Shown here piece by piece: positions 1 through 10,175 of a stretch of DNA of 64,000 bases. The position numbers and the translations under genes were made by a program. The first letter of the stretch is position 1. Every line of letters starts with the position of its first letter. The DNA is from Manduca sexta (Eukaryota; Arthropoda; Insecta; Lepidoptera; Sphingidae), in assembly GCF_014839805.1 (NCBI RefSeq), contig NC_051116.1:3224001-3288000 (forward strand). Direction: 5' to 3'. The notes beneath the pieces are model-generated. The model was not told where the DNA came from. It made no database searches and saw only the letters and a program-made list of their open reading frames with translations.

Positions 1-240
1 TTGTTTGCATTTCGCGGGTTTAATCGACAGTGATATTGCGAAATTTTGGGTAATTTTAAGATTTCATTTTGTTTGAAGGACCGTGTGCCGAAGTTCGATG
101 TTTGGATTTATTACGTATAGTACTTTAGGTTTAGGGTCCATTACGCCCAGAAAGGAGATAATGAGTAAGTAGTAAAGATAGTCCTGTTATTGTGGTAGGT
201 TAATGTCGATTTTGTTGGATATTCACCCCCGTATATAGGC

Positions 241-607
241 AAGACTAGCTTTTGCCCGCGGCTTCGTCCGCGTTATAAAGTTTTTCGGGTTAAAATATTC
301 CATTATTAAGTTTTAAGAGGAACGATCCCGTCATACATTATTGTTGCATAATTTAACCGTTTACGCAGCGCACGCAATGGAAGCTCTCAAAACTAATAAA
401 TTTTTGCTCGTTTTTGCAACATGTTTCATTACTGCTCCGCTCCTATTGGTCATAGCGTGACCAATATAGCCTATAGCACTTCAGAAACAAAGGGCTATCC
501 AACACAAAAATATTTTTTCAGTTAGAACCGATAGTTCCTGAGATTAGCGCGTTCAAACAAACAAACAAACAAACTCTTCAGCTTTATATAATAGTATAGA
601 AGTATAG
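241..607 (+). repeat. Family M interspersed repeat, copy 1
   Basis: Begins ACTAGCTTTTGCCCGCGGCTTCGTCCGCGT (243-272) and ends with (CAAA)n at 554-573, then CTCTTCAGCTTTATATAATA and AGTATAGA. This start and end are widespread in Lepidoptera. Class is not assigned here. The interior 330-540 has no recognised content. Confidence 0.6.
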
Positions 608-841
608 ATAAGATTTCTAAAAGCCCAGCTAAACTCCGTGTGTCTTATCTCCTTATGCCCTTCGTAAAAGGCAAGTAACACATCCCTGATTTTTCTGATA
701 TTGTGTTGTAAGATGTCACTTCATCAGACGACCTATGAGTTCGGTAGCTAGCATATGTAAGAAGACCCACCGTAGTGGCCCAAGAAAAGGTGTCATAATG
801 TGCTAACATGTTCATACACAATGAACACATACACAACATAA

Positions 842-2681
842 ATGTTCCAAACACAATGTGCTAAATGTTATCATACCTACATGGATCGTGTTGAAGATGC
901 CATTCCAAAAAATGTTAAGTACTTCTGGGCATACGTAGCCAACCGTCAAGGTAAGTCTAGCATCCCATCGAATATGTTTTACAGAAATGAATTTTCCAGT
1001 GACCCCCCAGAGATATGCAACCTATTTTCTAGTTTCTTTCAATCTGTCTACGAACCTACAAACATAACACCTGATTGGAGTCCTGACAGCGATCACTTAT
1101 ATTTTAACAGTGTCTCTCTTTCAACTGTACATCTGAGCCTCTCCTTAATCCGCAAGCAACTACAAACGCTAGATGTGACTAAGGGTCCGGGGCCTGATGG
1201 CATTCCTCCTTGTTTCCTTAAATGGACAGCAGAAACAATATCTAAACCCATATATATTATATTTAATAAATGTATACGGGCTGGTACGTTTCCCGCTGTT
1301 TGGAAAAAATCAAATATTGTTCCTGTCTACAAAGGGGGTCCTAAACAAAATATAGAAAATTACCGTCCTATCTCTCTTCTTTGTAGTTTGGCAAAATTAT
1401 TTGAAAAACTTGTCCACCATGTAATATATCCATTCATAAGACAAAATATTATACCGGAACAACATGGTTTCATTAAACAAAAGTCTACTACGACGAATTT
1501 AATAATTTTTACAAATTATCTGTTTAAAAATATGGATATTAGATCGCAAACAGATGTAATTTACACTGATTTTAAAAAGGCTTTTGATAGAGTCGATCAT
1601 AAAATTTTGTTAGATAAGATCTCATATAATGGTATCAGAGGGGACTTATTGCGCTGGTTTCAATCATATATAAGTAACCGAAACCAAACTGTTGTGTGTA
1701 ATGGTTTCCACTCTGATTCATTTCTAGCTACTTCTGGTGTACCTCAGGGATCGATATTAGGTCCATTATTATTCCTCATTTACATAAATGATATTAATAC
1801 ATGCTTTCATAATAGCAAATTCTTATTATACGCAGATGATCTCAAGGTGTTTAGGTGTATCAAATCTGTAAATGATTGCTATCTCCTGCAAAATGACTTA
1901 GATAGACTTTCTGACTACTGTAAAAAAAAATAATCTCAATTTAAGCTTAAGTAAATGTAAATACGTTAATTTTACGAAAAATAAAAAGATTATTAACTTT
2001 GATTATTTGTTATGCAACGAAAAACTAATTAATGAGACTCAAATTTGCGATTTGGGAGTCCTTCTGGACAGTAAACTACATTTAAATCAACACATTGATA
2101 AAATAGTTGTTAAGGCGTCCCAAATGTATAACCTTGTTATGAGAGCTTCATGTGATTTCAAACACGAAAAAACATACCTTTATCTTTTCAACACCTTGAT
2201 ACGCCCTCAGGTAGAATACGCATGTATGATATGGGATCCATTTTATGCTAAATACGATCAGAAGATAGAGACAATTCAGCGGAAGTTTTTTAGGGCCCTG
2301 CAATATAAATGCTATAATATGGGAGACACTGTACCTTATAAAGAGTCGCTGTCAAAATACAAATTATTAACATTAAAGTCACGACGCTTATTGCTCCAAG
2401 CCATGATGCTCCATGGGTTAATACACAACAAGTTTGATTGTCCAGAATTAATTAATAATATATTCTATATTGTGCCCAGGACCATAATAAGACGAGAGGC
2501 GCGCGATTACCCGCTATTTGCTACAACTTCGTGTCGTACAAATGCGGGTGAACGTGCGCCCCTTCATAGATTAGTTAAAATTTATAATAACCATTTTACT
2601 AACATAGATATATTCGCTAACAGAAATATAGTATTTAAAAAACAAATTGTAGATGCATTAATGATGCTCCAAAACACGTAA
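842..2681 (+). pseudogene. Truncated Jockey/CR1-group LINE ORF2 (reverse transcriptase), one frameshift
   Basis: Non-LTR retrotransposon reverse transcriptase, which copies the element RNA at a nicked chromosomal target. The first open frame (842-1933, 363 aa) begins in the linker upstream of the RT domain, holds the GPGPDG motif near residue 116, the first catalytic Asp in TDFKKAFD near residues 242-249, SGVPQGSILGP near 300 and the catalytic YADD at 330-333. It stops straight after a run of nine A (1922-1930). Dropping one base of that run restores the family's usual thumb region in the next frame, which runs through the part open from 2007 to the stop at 2679-2681 (IRPQVEYA, IQRKFFRAL). 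The endonuclease half and ORF1 are absent and an in-frame TAA precedes 842, so the copy is 5'-truncated. Very few lesions suggest a fairly young insertion. Exact clade within the Jockey/CR1 group is not resolved. Confidence 0.9.
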
Positions 2682-2873
2682 AGCAAATATATTGTATTGT
2701 AATCTCACTGTACCTATAGTAATTACATTAAGTATTTTAAGTAATCCGTGAAAACGTTGTGGAGTGTACAGTATCTTAATTTTGTAAAAAAAAAAAAATA
2801 TTTTAATTGTCATCTATATGTACACTTGTTTGTTTTCCAAATAAATAAAATTAAAAATTAAAATTAAAATAAT
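2682..2873 (+). other. 3' UTR and tail of the LINE at 842-2681
   Basis: AT-rich non-coding sequence follows the RT stop, with an internal A run and a tail made of AAATAAATAAA and repeated TTAAAA units. This simple-repeat tail fits a LINE 3' end. No target duplication could be paired with the 5' truncation point. Confidence 0.6.
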
Positions 2874-2891
2874 ATTATTAAAACTTACGCG

Positions 2892-3000
2892 TGACATATT
2901 AAATTAGTCGAAAACAACATGGTTTTACTCACGTATAAAAATATTCCGACTACTTTTTAAACGTGAGTAAAACTGTGTTGTTTTCTACTAAAAGATGTCA
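2892..3000. mobile_element. Family G foldback element
   Basis: Inverted arms 2905-2934 and 2961-2990 agree at 27 of 30 positions; the outer bases TGACAT and ATGTCA (2892, 3000) also pair. The core reads AACATGGTTTTACTCACGT. A related half recurs at 26219-26345. Confidence 0.65.
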
Positions 3001-3021
3001 TGTTTTGAGATGTATGTATGT

Positions 3022-3165
3022 ATTAAGATTTGAACACATCTTATTTCTTAGTGACAAGCGAACGCAGCTCTTTATAATTCAAAATTATGTATAGTGTTGC
3101 TTTTGTTTACGGGCGGTCGTTGGTTATTATTAAGCGAGCGGCATGCTCGCTTCAATAAATAAAAT
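3022..3165 (+). repeat. Family A, 3' fragment (diverged)
   Basis: ATTAAGATTTGAACACATCT, then GACAAGCGAACGCAG, TGTATAGTGTTGCTTTTGTT, GGGCGGTCGT and GAGCGGCATGCTCG track the family A 3' half in order. The loop of the stem-loop is lost. Confidence 0.45.
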
Positions 3166-3168
3166 TAG

Positions 3169-3752
3169 TTGCCACTTCGTATACAATCAGTCACTATGCC
3201 GTACGCGCAAAGAATATACTCTAGGCCAGTGGTTCTCAAACTTTTTAAATGACGGAACCCTTTTGGGAAGCAAAATACTTGATGGAACCCTACAATAAAA
3301 CAATTGTTTTTATAAGTGTATTTTTTATTAATCAGCATAATAAAAGTACAATGTAACAGTTACTAATTATTAATGAGAGAGGTGTATTGATTTTTTTTTC
3401 TAAATTCTTGCGGAACTCCGACAGAGGTATCACGGGACCCTAGGGTTCCGCGGAACACACTTAGAGTATAGCTGCTCTAGGCAATCGTCTATAATGTATA
3501 CGAATTAGACGCCATTTTACTTGCCGTCAGTCACTTTGCCGGAATCAATTTGCCGTGCCTGTTAGGTATAAACTCTCGACTTTCGTCAATAAAAATACTA
3601 TCTAGACGCCACTTCACTGACCATCAGTCACATTGCCGTTGTCACTCTGCCGTGGCCGCGGTGAATAATCTCACGGCAGTCACAATTCTATCATAACGCC
3701 ACTGCTAACCATCTGCAATCATTTTGCCGTATAAAAATGTGAGATTATTCTC
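3169..3752. repeat. Degenerate tandem array, about 90-97 bp period
   Basis: Units begin with GCCACTT or ACGCCA, followed by a TCAGTCAC..TGCCG core. Starts fall near 3169, 3509, 3606 and 3696, so spacing is 97 and 90 bp between the last three. The first unit is split by the hAT MITE; removing that element brings its length close to the others. Units are clearly related but diverged. No function is evident. Confidence 0.6.
3227..3474. mobile_element. hAT-type MITE with 8-bp target duplication
   Basis: The element opens with CAGTGGTTCTCAAACTT and closes with a diverged inverted copy ending in ATAGCTG. It is flanked by the identical octamer CTCTAGGC at 3219-3226 and 3475-3482. CAG..CTG termini plus an 8-bp target duplication are the standard hAT hallmarks. 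It has no coding capacity at 248 bp and must have been mobilised in trans. It lies within a degenerate tandem array. Confidence 0.85.
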
Positions 3753-3933
3753 GATGTTATATTTACTTTTCGCTTGAAACATCACACGTTGATTGTATGA
3801 AAACAAACTGTTTATATTGCGGGAGTATTTGTAAAATAAAATACTTTTAATGGAAAACAAATATATGCGGAGCGGTATCGGTCATGTTTCGCTTCTTCGG
3901 AACCATTATAATAGCTATATACTACTGCTATCG

Positions 3934-4089
3934 TTAGTGAAAGGCGAAATTGTCAGAAACCCGACACAATTAGGAATTAATATGCATTTACGCAGTCTGC
4001 AAATCGTTCTAATGATAATTAGATTCTACAGAAATTCTACATATAGAAAAGCCGGCAGGAATCTGATTATATGAACCTTTCACCACTGC
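3934..4089. mobile_element. Family N hAT-type MITE, copy 1
   Basis: Diverged copy of a MITE of about 155 bp with CAGTGGCGAA..TTCGCCACTG termini. The interior has the family stretch GCAGTCTGCAAATCGTTCTA at 3994-4013, shared with the copy at 38505. The right end reads TTTCACCACTG. An open frame at 3850-4074 lies over it by chance. Confidence 0.6.
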
Positions 4090-4370
4090 TGGCAACTTAG
4101 TGTTAAGAGTTTCGTTTACATGTTGGTATATATTATTATATTATAAACAATTACTAACAAACTTTTATATACTGGCAACAATGTCATTGATATTTTTTAA
4201 GTCTGGTCTCCCTTTTTGTTTCCGACCACTGTATGTCTTCTTTATAATAAAAAGGTTATATTTAATTATAACTTGTTTTTCACTGCAATCCAACACTATA
4301 TTGGATATACACTTACCTCCTTGGATCTGCTATTTTTATATCCGTTCTGAAGTTTATGTAACATTACTTT

Positions 4371-4585
4371 GCTGGTGGTAGGATGTGTTTTATATCCGCC
4401 CGGATAGCGATCACCGTACACAATTAAAACCCGCCATAGCGGCCCACGTAAGTGTGTCGCATTCCGGGATCAACCTGTGTAAATTCGGTTCGAACAGGCC
4501 GGCATAATTGTGTTGACTGTGGAGGGGAAATCGTCTCTTGTCGACATTCTATTGGACCCCACTCACAACATCAGGATCCTCTTGC
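4371..4585 (+). mobile_element. Family B SINE-like element
   Basis: Good 5' head (TGGTGGTAGGATGTGTTTTA, ATCCGCCCGGATAGCGATCA) and body (GGCCGGCATAATTGTGT). The 3' stem-loop is eroded to ACTCACAACATCAGG and no A tail follows, so the 3' end is damaged. Confidence 0.75.
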
Positions 4586-4640
4586 CAAACATGAATTAAA
4601 GAAAAAGCACTATTGAGTTTGGTCCTATCCTCAGAGAATT

Positions 4641-4919
4641 ATTGAGCTTGCCGTTTGCCTATTAGTAAGCGTTACGACCGCCCATAAACAGTAGAAACAT
4701 CATCAAATACCTTGAACTACAAAGTATTGTTTGGTATTCCACTGCGCTCGCCATCCTGAGACGTGAGATGTTAAGTCTTATTATATCTAGTAGTTACACT
4801 GGCTACAATGCCCTTCAAACCAGAACACAACAGTGACACACTGCTGCTTGGCGGTAGAAATAGACATTGTGGTGGTACCTACCCATGTAGACTCTCACAT
4901 ATGAGAGGCCTACCACCAG
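4641..4919 (-). mobile_element. Family A SINE-like element
   Basis: Nearly full length, from GAGCTTGCCGTTTGCC (3' end, reversed) to CCTACCACCAGT (5' head, reversed). The A tail and the stem-loop are degraded (CTATTAGTAAGC). Confidence 0.8.
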
Positions 4920-5179
4920 TAGACCACCCTTATCTCTCAAGCCTTCATCTTGACCTCAACTAAAATCAAATTTCAACGATTCAATTAATATAAATAATTA
5001 CATTCAAATTTCAATCAATATAATAACAATTATGTTTGGAATGTGGTGTACAATTTGGTGCAAGTACTATGGGTGAGGTATGGGGGAGAGGGGACAGTGG
5101 GGGGGGGGGGACATGCCGCAACGCTCCGGCTACTATCACAGCTTAATTATTGAAATGCTTTAGTGATGCCGTTGCGGGA

Positions 5180-5362
5180 CTGTTTATTGATATTTTGAAA
5201 TTATGTTGTACATTTCGTTATGTAATAATATGTTCATGCTGTGACAGCCTGTAATTAACACAGAACTGCAGCAATTACTTACTGAATTGTTAAAAAAAAC
5301 TATCTAAGGTGTATGTTTTGTTGGCTGTTCAAATAAATAAAATAAAATAAAAAATAAAGTTA
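5180..5362 (+). repeat. LINE-like 3' UTR with AAATAAATAAAATAAAA tail
   Basis: Non-coding sequence ending in GGCTGTTCAAATAAATAAA and further AAAATA units. The tail resembles that of the LINE at 842-2681, suggesting a severely 5'-truncated LINE copy. No coding remnant was found before it. The stretch from 4990 to 5180 contains a G run (5099-5110) and nothing else recognised. Confidence 0.4.
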
Positions 5363-5460
5363 TTTTGTAGATCAATGCGAGTCACGTAAGCGATTTTTAG
5401 GCCCTTAAGGTAATAAATAACGATTGCGGTGGACAAGAAGTTGTTTAGACCTTGCTACTA

Positions 5461-5760
5461 CTGGTGGTAGGTCTCTCATATGTAAGAGCCCACCTGGGTA
5501 GGTACCACCGCAATTCCATTTCGGCCGTTAAGCAGCAGTGTTTGTGTTCCGATTTGAAGGAAATTGTAGTCAGTGTATCTACTGGACATAATAAGAATTA
5601 ACATCGTACGTCTCAAGATTGCGAGCACAGTGGAATAGCAAACAATACTTTGTAATTCAAGGTGTTGGATGGTGCTTCTACTGTTTACGGACGGTCGTAT
5701 CGTTTACCATCAAGGGAATAGCTAGCTCGTTGCATTATTCAAACCATTAAAAAGAAAAAC
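5461..5760 (+). mobile_element. Family A SINE-like element
   Basis: Full-length, from CTGGTGGTAGGTCTCTCATA to an A-rich tail CATTAAAAAGAAAAA. The stem-loop reads CGTTTACCATCAAGGG, a partly broken version. Confidence 0.85.
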
Positions 5761-6274
5761 TTTGACAATCATTTACCATTCGGCCCATTAATATCATATA
5801 TAATTTAGGACGCTGTTAAAAAATGGCAAGTTTTTTTTTATTATTTCATATTCCGTCAGACTAGCAAGTTCACCTGATATATGAATATTTTTACTGCCCA
5901 TAAACACCTACAGTACTAAAATCATGGCAGGCTAAAGTTTTATACGTTACATTTGTATGAAAGTAAGTCGTTTTTATTCTGTTAATTATAAAGTAAATTA
6001 ATATATGTAAAATAAAAAATTATTAACTAAATCAAAATTATAATTAATATCGTATAATTTTTATGTTACATGTAACAAATTATCGATAATACTACGGGCA
6101 TCACTACTGAAAATGCGTCACAAAATGTGGTGTCCTAGCAAATAACAGCCAATACTATTACAAATAAACGTTGCAAATAACTAACAAACGGCATGAAACT
6201 AACTGGTGAGGTGACCGGCGCTGTCAGCGGTCTCGTCTAACATTAGATATATTGTTGAGAGGGATATACTTTGA

Positions 6275-6516
6275 CTGTGTCGGTGGCGTAGTTTTACTAC
6301 ATACGCGGTACGGCAGCGCTCTGAGGTCCTGGGTTCGAACCGAGCAGTCATATTTGGGTTTTTCTGCTCAATATCAGTCGGGAGTCTGAATTTTTTGTCC
6401 GATATGGCGATAGACTCGCCCCCTATCACACCATGGGACGGAACACATTTGGCGAAAAATGGGTGCGCTGTTTGCGCCTCTGTATACTTCTTCAGGAATA
6501 AATGCGTGATATATGT
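6275..6516 (+). mobile_element. Family C tRNA-derived SINE
   Basis: The head GTCGGTGGCGTAGTTTTACT holds an A-box-like TGGCGTAGTTT. B-box GGTTCGAACCG lies at about 6331. The body is CTGCTCAATATCAG, CCGATATGGCGATAGACTCG and GGGACGGAACACATTTGGCG. The 3' end AATGCGTGATATATGTG replaces the usual TG-rich tail. A minus-strand open frame here is spurious. Confidence 0.8.
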
Positions 6517-6594
6517 GGAATATATTTTGAGTCCGATTGAGTATCATCTATGATTTGTTTAAAAACTTTTAATATGCAAATAATTATAGGTAAG

Positions 6595-6845
6595 TTGTTC
6601 CCTTCTTGGTAAGCGATACGACCGCCCATAAACAGTAGCAACACCGTACAGAACTTTGAAAACCTGTGTTGCACTCCACTGCGGTCTTCACTGAGACATA
6701 AGATGTTAAGTTTTAAAATGGCCAGTAATTACACTGGTTATATTTTCTACCAAACAGAATATAACAGTGCTGCGTACTGATGATTGACAATAGAAATAGG
6801 CATTACATAGGTACCCAAACAGCTCCCCGCATACAAGATCTACCA
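6595..6845 (-). mobile_element. Family A SINE-like element, diverged
   Basis: GGTAAGCGATACGACCGCCC, ATAAGATGTTAAGTTTTAAA and GACAATAGAAATAGGCATTA follow family A in reverse. Diverged throughout. Confidence 0.65.
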
Positions 6846-6891
6846 CTTCTTTAGTCTGTTTCATGTTATTCCCTATTTGTCTGATGATGAC

Positions 6892-7215
6892 TTCCTCGGT
6901 GGCGTGGTTGTAATAGTACATGGTATAAGTGTGACTTCCGCGCTGAGGTCCTGGGTTCAAATCACGGGTCGAGCCAAAATAATTGTGACTGGACTTTTCC
7001 ATCTTATAAAATAACTCAATCGCGGCTCGGAGTCAGGAACTTGGCGGTGTCATACCTCCGTGTCTCGGAAAGCACGTAAAGGGTCCTGCACTTGATCTCT
7101 CTCCGGTCATGTCGAATTACCGTCTCACTGGACTTTAAGAGTGAAGAAACAGAGAGTGCACCTGTGTATTGCGCACTCACTTGTATACTATAAGTAATAT
7201 TTGCAACCTGCGGGA
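6892..7215 (+). mobile_element. Family D tRNA-derived SINE
   Basis: The tRNA-like head has an A-box-like TGGCGTGGTTG and B-box GGTTCAAATCA, followed by TAATTGTGACTGGACTTTTC. The body (CGGAAAGCACGTAAAGGGTC, CGGTCATGTCGAATTACCG, CAGAGAGTGCACCTGTGTAT) is unlike family C, so this is a separate family with a similar head. Two minus-strand frames (6706-7279) are not genes. Confidence 0.75.
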
Positions 7216-7885
7216 ATTCACAGAAATGGCTCATATATGTAATAAAATCAATTGGTAAGATGTCTGTATAACATCGCATTTGTATTAATTGTTATGGTGT
7301 TATAATATATGTATAAATAAATAAATCATCCGCGTTCTTGGCAGATCTTCGCTGAGATATCGTGGCTGAAATTCGGCTAGGAAGTAATCATCAGACCAAA
7401 TAGTAATACAAAATTTATTTATGAACATATTATGTCATAGGGACCTCTCCCTCAGGCCCTCCATTGTATGTTTAGACTTGTTTAATGACTAATACCCTAA
7501 CATTTGGACATCATGTCACGGTCGATGCATTGCTTTTAGAATGCAGTTTGTTCATTGAATTGTTAATCGTTTAGTTAAAAATGATTTTGTATGTCATGTC
7601 TGTGGAATGTTTTTCTAAAAAATGTTAGACATTTGTTAACAAGATTTAATAGGTGAGTTTAGTTGTGACTCGTGATCTATAATTGTTGATGTTGCACTAT
7701 TTCCAATATATGTATAATATCTTTGTATGATGTAGCTGGCCGCACGCCCAAAAAGATTTGTTGTGCTATGATAATAGTGGAGTTCAGCTGAAAATCAGTG
7801 CTGTTTTACAGCGTATACTGAGCTGGTATCTATCTTCTACCACACAACATGCAAGGAATCCGTTGTGCGCCTGGTATTGTTAACT

Positions 7886-7996
7886 GTGTGTGTGTGTGCG
7901 TGTGTGTGTGTGTGTGTTTTTTTTCTTTTTATTCTTATTTTTTGTTTGTATTTATGTGTGTGTAGAGAATGTGTGTGTAGTGTGTGTAGAGAGGTT
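7886..7996. repeat. (TG)n microsatellite and TG-rich tract
   Basis: TG repeat at 7886-7917, a T-rich gap, then TGTGTGTAGAGAATGTGTGT and AGTGTGTGTAGAGAGG. The surrounding 7216-8085 shows no other recognised feature. Confidence 0.85.
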
Positions 7997-8086
7997 TAAA
8001 TGGTAAGGCGCTAAATTTGAATTCCAAATAGGCAGTTTTCAGATCTAGATAAATTTATTTTTAGTCTATATCCTTGAGTGTTTAAT

Positions 8087-8372
8087 GTTGGTAGGTCTCT
8101 CGAATGCGAAGGGTCGTCAGTGAAGGTTCTGGAAAGTATGTCTATCGCTAAGCAGCAATGTTTTGTTTCGATTTAAAGGATTGCAACCAGCGTAATTACT
8201 GCATTGTGAGACTGAACATCTTGTCACAGTGACGAGCACAGTGGAGTGCCCCGCAGTATGTAATTCAAAGTTCTGTATGGTGTTACTACTGTTTATAGGT
8301 TGTATCGCTTACCATCAGGCGAGTAGCATGCTCGTTTTGTCATTCACCTGTAATAAAAAAAGTAAAAAAAAA
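8087..8372 (+). mobile_element. Family A SINE-like element, diverged
   Basis: GTTGGTAGGTCTCTCGAATG at the head; the 3' stem-loop is intact (CGCTTACCATCAGGCG at 8308-8323) and the A-rich tail is AATAAAAAAAGTAAAAAAAA. A family B element starts three bases further on. Confidence 0.8.
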
Positions 8373-8375
8373 TAT

Positions 8376-8627
8376 GTTGGTAGGATACATTTTATATCCG
8401 CCCGGATAGCGACCATCGCAACGGTGTTAAAAAACGTCATAGTGGCCTACGTAAATGTCGCGTTCCGAGATCCGCCTGTGTATATCTGGTACAAGTAGGC
8501 CGGCATAATTGTGTCGATTACCGATGGGTAATCATCTCTCGTCAGTCGACATTCTATTGGACCCCACTCCACTTACCATCAGGTGTAGTGGAGTCACTTT
8601 GTTGTGGCCGTATAATGAAAAAATACA
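8376..8627 (+). mobile_element. Family B SINE-like element
   Basis: Full length, from GTTGGTAGGATACATTTTAT to a stem-loop with CACTTACCATCAGGTG (8570-8585) inside GACCCCACT..AGTGGAGTC. It abuts the A tail of the preceding family A copy. Confidence 0.85.
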
Positions 8628-8934
8628 TTTTAACTGAAAAAATAGTAAGCAAGAATTTTGTCTTGATATAAACGCGGGCGTAACCGCGAGCAACATTTAT
8701 ATTTATTACACGTTTTGAATTAATAAAAATGTACAATGAAATTAACTGCTCTATGCTCTGTCTCTCTAAGCATACTTTTCCGTTTATAATATAGAACTGA
8801 AAGCTATTAGGCACAAAGACGCTGTTATTAGAACAGTAACGCAATTTGCACTAAGAATGTTATGGCAGACATTGTCAGTTATTAAGGTAGAGGACATAGT
8901 GGAGAGAGGGAGCGAAAACCCCTTAAATCATAAT

Positions 8935-9149
8935 AACACACACATCACGCATTTATCCCTGAAGGGGTATGCAGAGGCGTAACCAACCCACTTTTCACCA
9001 AGTATGTTCCGTCCCATGATGTGATAGGGGGCCTATCGCCATATCGGACAAAAATTCTAGACTCCAGGCTGATACTGCACAAAAACTCAAATATCGCTTT
9101 CGAGATACGGACCCAGGATTTCAGAGCGCTGTCGTACCGCGCATGCAAT
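8935..9149 (-). mobile_element. Family C tRNA-derived SINE
   Basis: Reversed: ATCACGCATTTATCCCTGAA, GTTCCGTCCCATGATGTGAT, a damaged B-box and CGCGCATGCAATA. The A-box part of the head is lost at a junction with family K sequence at 9154. Confidence 0.75.
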
Positions 9150-9153
9150 AACG

Positions 9154-9238
9154 CAAACAGAAATTAATGTTTTGACGATTCCCACAAAATACAACTTAAT
9201 AATTTTGGAATAGGTTATTGTTTTATTAAGAATTCGAT
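9154..9238. repeat. Family K, single arm
   Basis: Carries CGCAAACAGAAATT, GTTTTGACGATTCCCACAAA and GGTTATTGTTTTATTAAGA, as in the right arm at 50540-50615. The other arm is missing; a family C SINE abuts at 9149 and may have replaced it. Confidence 0.65.
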
Positions 9239-9574
9239 TTAGTCGCTTTCCGCTCGCACCACATACATAGTCCGCAGTACAGCACGTCCAACGTACCGTA
9301 TAATAAATCGTGACATAACAACGACGTGTTATTTATGACTGCACTGATCAATCCCTATCTTGTTGAGCGTATGTTTCATTAAAAATATTTTTTAAAAGTC
9401 GAAAACCAGAGCAGAGATAGCTGCATATGTTGAAATAATTCTAGGAGCTCAAATGGTGCTAATTCTTTCATTTAACACAGAAAGAGCATTTCTTGTACCT
9501 ATACAATTGTAATTAGGAATGGATCGGACTGAAGAGATGAAGGTCTGGCGGTCCAAAACTTCAGTAACATATGT

Positions 9575-9680
9575 TAAAATTAAACTATTTTTCGGATAAT
9601 ATCGCGGTTTTTATATTTTAACTTTCTCCCGACGTTTCGAAGATTTTGCAGCCTTTAATGGTCACGGGGACACAATTTAA
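9575..9680 (-). repeat. Family F unit
   Basis: Reads AAATTAAACTATTTTTCGGA, ATATCGCGGTTTTTATATTT, GACGTTTCGAAGATTTTGCA and GGTCACGGGG. Strand follows the unit AACCGCGATAAAATCC..ACATTCGCGTAAACATAAG taken as plus. Class is unknown. Confidence 0.55.
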
Positions 9681-9695
9681 TTTGGAATGTTTAAC

Positions 9696-9792
9696 ATCTT
9701 TGATAAAAAGTAACTTTTAAGTCGGACATATTATGTTAAAGAAATCATTAAACATAATATGTCCGACTTAAAAGTTACTTTTTATCAAAGAT
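9696..9792. repeat. Perfect 42-bp inverted repeat (hairpin)
   Basis: Arm 9696-9737 and arm 9751-9792 are exact reverse complements, separated by 13 nt. The arm includes AAGTCGGACATATTATGTT. It follows a family F unit (9575-9680), and the loop AAAGAAATCATTA contains the AGAAATCATTA end of that family. Perfect arms in otherwise decayed sequence imply a recent origin or gene conversion. Confidence 0.9.
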
Positions 9793-9933
9793 CCTTCGCT
9801 TAAATAACGGTGAAAGAAAACGTCGTGACGTTCTTAGAACCTGTTTACCCAAATTTCTATGAATTTCGAGTGTATGTAAAGTCTACAGTAGGCAAGCGGT
9901 GGACTTAGGCCTAAAGCTTTTTAAAGGAGAATT

Positions 9934-10175
9934 GTTCGTAGAAGTAGGGTTGTCAATAATACAGAGCTGATATTATCAGCCTACAGTAAATAAATACAAA
10001 ACCACACTCTATTCAAAGCGAGAGTCTAACTGACTTTACCAAAACAAATTTGAAATTTGTTCCCAGAAGTAGGATTGTCAGTAAGAACTGGTATTATCAG
10101 CCTACAGTAAATAAATAAAAAACTTCACTGTATCAAAACCGAAATCGTAATTGACTATACCAAAACAAATATGTC
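9934..10175 (+). repeat. Tandem duplication, two units of about 120 bp
   Basis: Unit 1 (9934-10058) and unit 2 (10059-10175) share AGAAGTAGGRTTGTCARTAA, ATTATCAGCCTACAGTAAAT and ACCAAAACAAAT in order. The first unit contains TAATACAGAGCTGATATTAT, the end of a family E SINE (fragment from about 9880), so the duplication formed after that insertion. Confidence 0.65.

Noticed and set aside
5099..5110. Run of twelve G as a functional G-tract
   Set aside because: A single homopolymer without further G runs in register; no quadruplex pattern.
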